From the NCBI GenBank assembly GCA_947034885.2, contig OX344750.2, positions 15,122,053-15,186,052 of the forward strand: a DNA stretch of 64,000 nucleotides, given 5' to 3'. Positions within the stretch are counted from its first letter, which is position 1, and each line of letters begins with the position of its first letter. The notes under the pieces were generated by a model, which had not been told where the DNA came from, did not search any database, and saw nothing but the letters and a program-made list of their open reading frames with translations. Both the position numbers and the translations under genes were made by a program. Shown here piece by piece: positions 62,581-64,000 of this stretch. This DNA is from Thuidium tamariscinum (lineage: Eukaryota; Streptophyta; Bryopsida; Hypnales; Thuidiaceae).

Positions 62581-62790
62581 TGCCCTTGGCTTCTTTCTTC
62601 TTCACAACTTCTACACCAGGTTTTGCAGTCGTGACCATTGCTCGCCGCAACAGGAGCATCGTGGCCGACTTCGCCATCGCCTCTCTTACTACTCTCCCAT
62701 CCAAGTCTCAAGTCTTTTAAACCCAAAACCCTTAAACAATTGAACCCCTTTCTCAAGCTGAAGTCAAAGAGCCAGAAGTTAACCACTAAA
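62570..62790 (-). pseudogene. Duplicated first exon of the mS34-like gene (truncated)
   Basis: On the minus strand it retains a recognisable MLLLRRAM..AKP..EVVKKK segment and its 5' flank. It lacks everything after the lysine run, because it is joined directly to sequence from the receptor 3' flank (52890 equivalent). Exons 2 and 3 are missing, so it cannot make the ribosomal protein. Confidence 0.82.
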
Positions 62791-62799
62791 TGCCCAAGG

Positions 62800-63085
62800 C
62801 ATAAGAAGATTTTTCAAGGCTCTAATAGACCATTTTAGCCCTGTTCCCAGTCTCTAAACCAGTCAGATTAAATAATAATAAAAAAATAATTTTTAAATTT
62901 TTAAAAAAAAATATTAATATTAAAATATTAAAATATTCCAAACCTTTTTAAATTTTAAATTAAATATTATTATCTAATGTGGCAGTCTCTTGGCCACATC
63001 AAATCGCCTCTATGGCAGCTTTGAGCGAGTTCCCACAGTCCGGGAACTTGTAGTCTTCTACACTAGTTTAAAATCCTCTTATGTC
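62800..63085. mobile_element. Degenerate MITE-like insert of the CATTAG family
   Basis: Bounded by GGCTCTAATAGACC and AAATCCTCTTATG, with an A/T-rich core, CTTGGCCACATC and TCCGGGAACTTGTAGTC like 7011-7291. The original duplicate near 55335 lacks it. Confidence 0.45.
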
Positions 63086-63681
63086 TTTTTTGACCTTTTA
63101 GGAATTTGCTCTAAATTGAACAAAAAGACAACTTTATGATGAGCTCTATCAAGTTTTTTTAAATGTAACAATAAACATTCAAATTTGACATCTTAGAAAT
63201 CATGTTGGATAAGAAAATACCACAATATCACTTACGGATTGAAAGATTATAGTGTTTAATCATGAGGGTTTTAAATTATGAAAGTGACTTGAAGTTTTCA
63301 ATCCTCTTTTCACATGTCAAGTCTAAAAATTGGTCACTGAGAAAAGTATGAGATTTGATTATCTAACATACAGTTAGATAACTAACTTCAATTAATCTAT
63401 GGCTTCTTAAAAACTACTCTACAAATTTTTTAAATGAATTTATGATGTTTTTTTTTTCAATATCTAGTGTATTTGAGGCTCATTTTCAAGAACCCTCAAC
63501 TATAGGGAAAGTCAAGATTACAATGGCTTCCCTTGCACAAAATTTTGAATAGAAAAATCATAACCAATCATTTTCAAGATGGAATTTTCGATGCTTAAAC
63601 TAGATTTCAAAAATAAGTTTCTTAAAATATAAATTACTAAAATAGAAACTTGGTGAGGTTTTATTGAACTTCAAAATTTTG

Positions 63682-63958
63682 TAAGGTAAGTACACCTAAA
63701 AGCGCCCTGTTCCTAAAAGTGCCATCTACAATGCACATACATTTTCAAAATCAGTCATGTTCATAGGCTGTAGATGGCGCTTTTAGAAACAGACTTTGGC
63801 CATTAATAACTTCTGCATACGGTATCCAAATCCTACGTTCTTTGGTGTGTTGGAACATGCTTTCACTTGCCAACAAGACTGCATAGAAATCTAAACTAGC
63901 TAATAATAGGAACTAGGCATAGTATGAATAAGTGGCACTTTTGGATGTACCTACCTTA
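63682..63958. mobile_element. TA-flanked MITE (mariner/Stowaway-like), copy 2
   Basis: The ends are TAAGGTAAGTACACC and GGATGTACCTACCTTA. Length 277 bp and interior (GGTATCCAAATCCTACG, GCTTTCACTTGCCAA) match copy 1 at 43567-43841. Confidence 0.65.
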
Positions 63959-64000
63959 AACAGTAGATTTTGGTACATTGGGCATTTAAGAATTAAGGAA

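Overview
This is nuclear DNA of a plant. Three spliced nuclear genes are recognisable: a TIR-NB-ARC-LRR immune receptor, the exon-junction protein Y14, and a small mitoribosomal protein resembling mS34. The TIR domain has the NHRGPD form, the genes are fairly GC-rich, and they sit in a very AT-rich sea of old transposon debris. That combination suggests a seedless land plant, probably a moss, but the species is an inference I cannot confirm.

Layout. Positions 1-1150 hold the 5' end of a minus-strand TIR-NB-ARC gene that runs off the left edge. Its divergent, apparently complete paralogue lies at 45574-52271 on the plus strand. Their promoters and about 10 kb of upstream DNA can be matched piecewise in inverted orientation (1-11.7 kb against 40.8-46.8 kb), so the window spans an old inverted duplication whose arms later received different insertions. 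The unduplicated middle contains Y14 (18208-20395) and long repeat-rich stretches, including two unusually long solo-LTR-like units (30728-33837 and 35684-39313) in opposite orientations.

Right part. The complete receptor encodes TIR, NB-ARC and about 15 LRRs. It is followed by an unusual C-terminal extension: a domain with a DQGWS motif, then a ZZ-type zinc finger. It is convergent with the mS34-like gene (minus strand, 55225-53576), whose second intron is best read as GC-AG. A broken second copy of the receptor 3' end and the mS34 first exon lies at 61517-63690. Between the copies are a 345-bp tandem array flanked by inverted GGACGG-rich blocks and a fossil that resembles the Crinkler/RHS family.

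Repeats. The dominant element is a foldback DNA transposon family with ends close to GGGTGATTGCAAGAAACACT and apparent 4-bp target duplications (GAAA, TAGA, AAGT). At least eight full or partial copies are present, one nested inside another and one inside an intron of the receptor. CACTA-type, hAT-like and TA-flanked MITEs are also present, several with visible empty sites in paralogous DNA. All positions, splice sites and similarities were read by eye. No alignment or database search was run.
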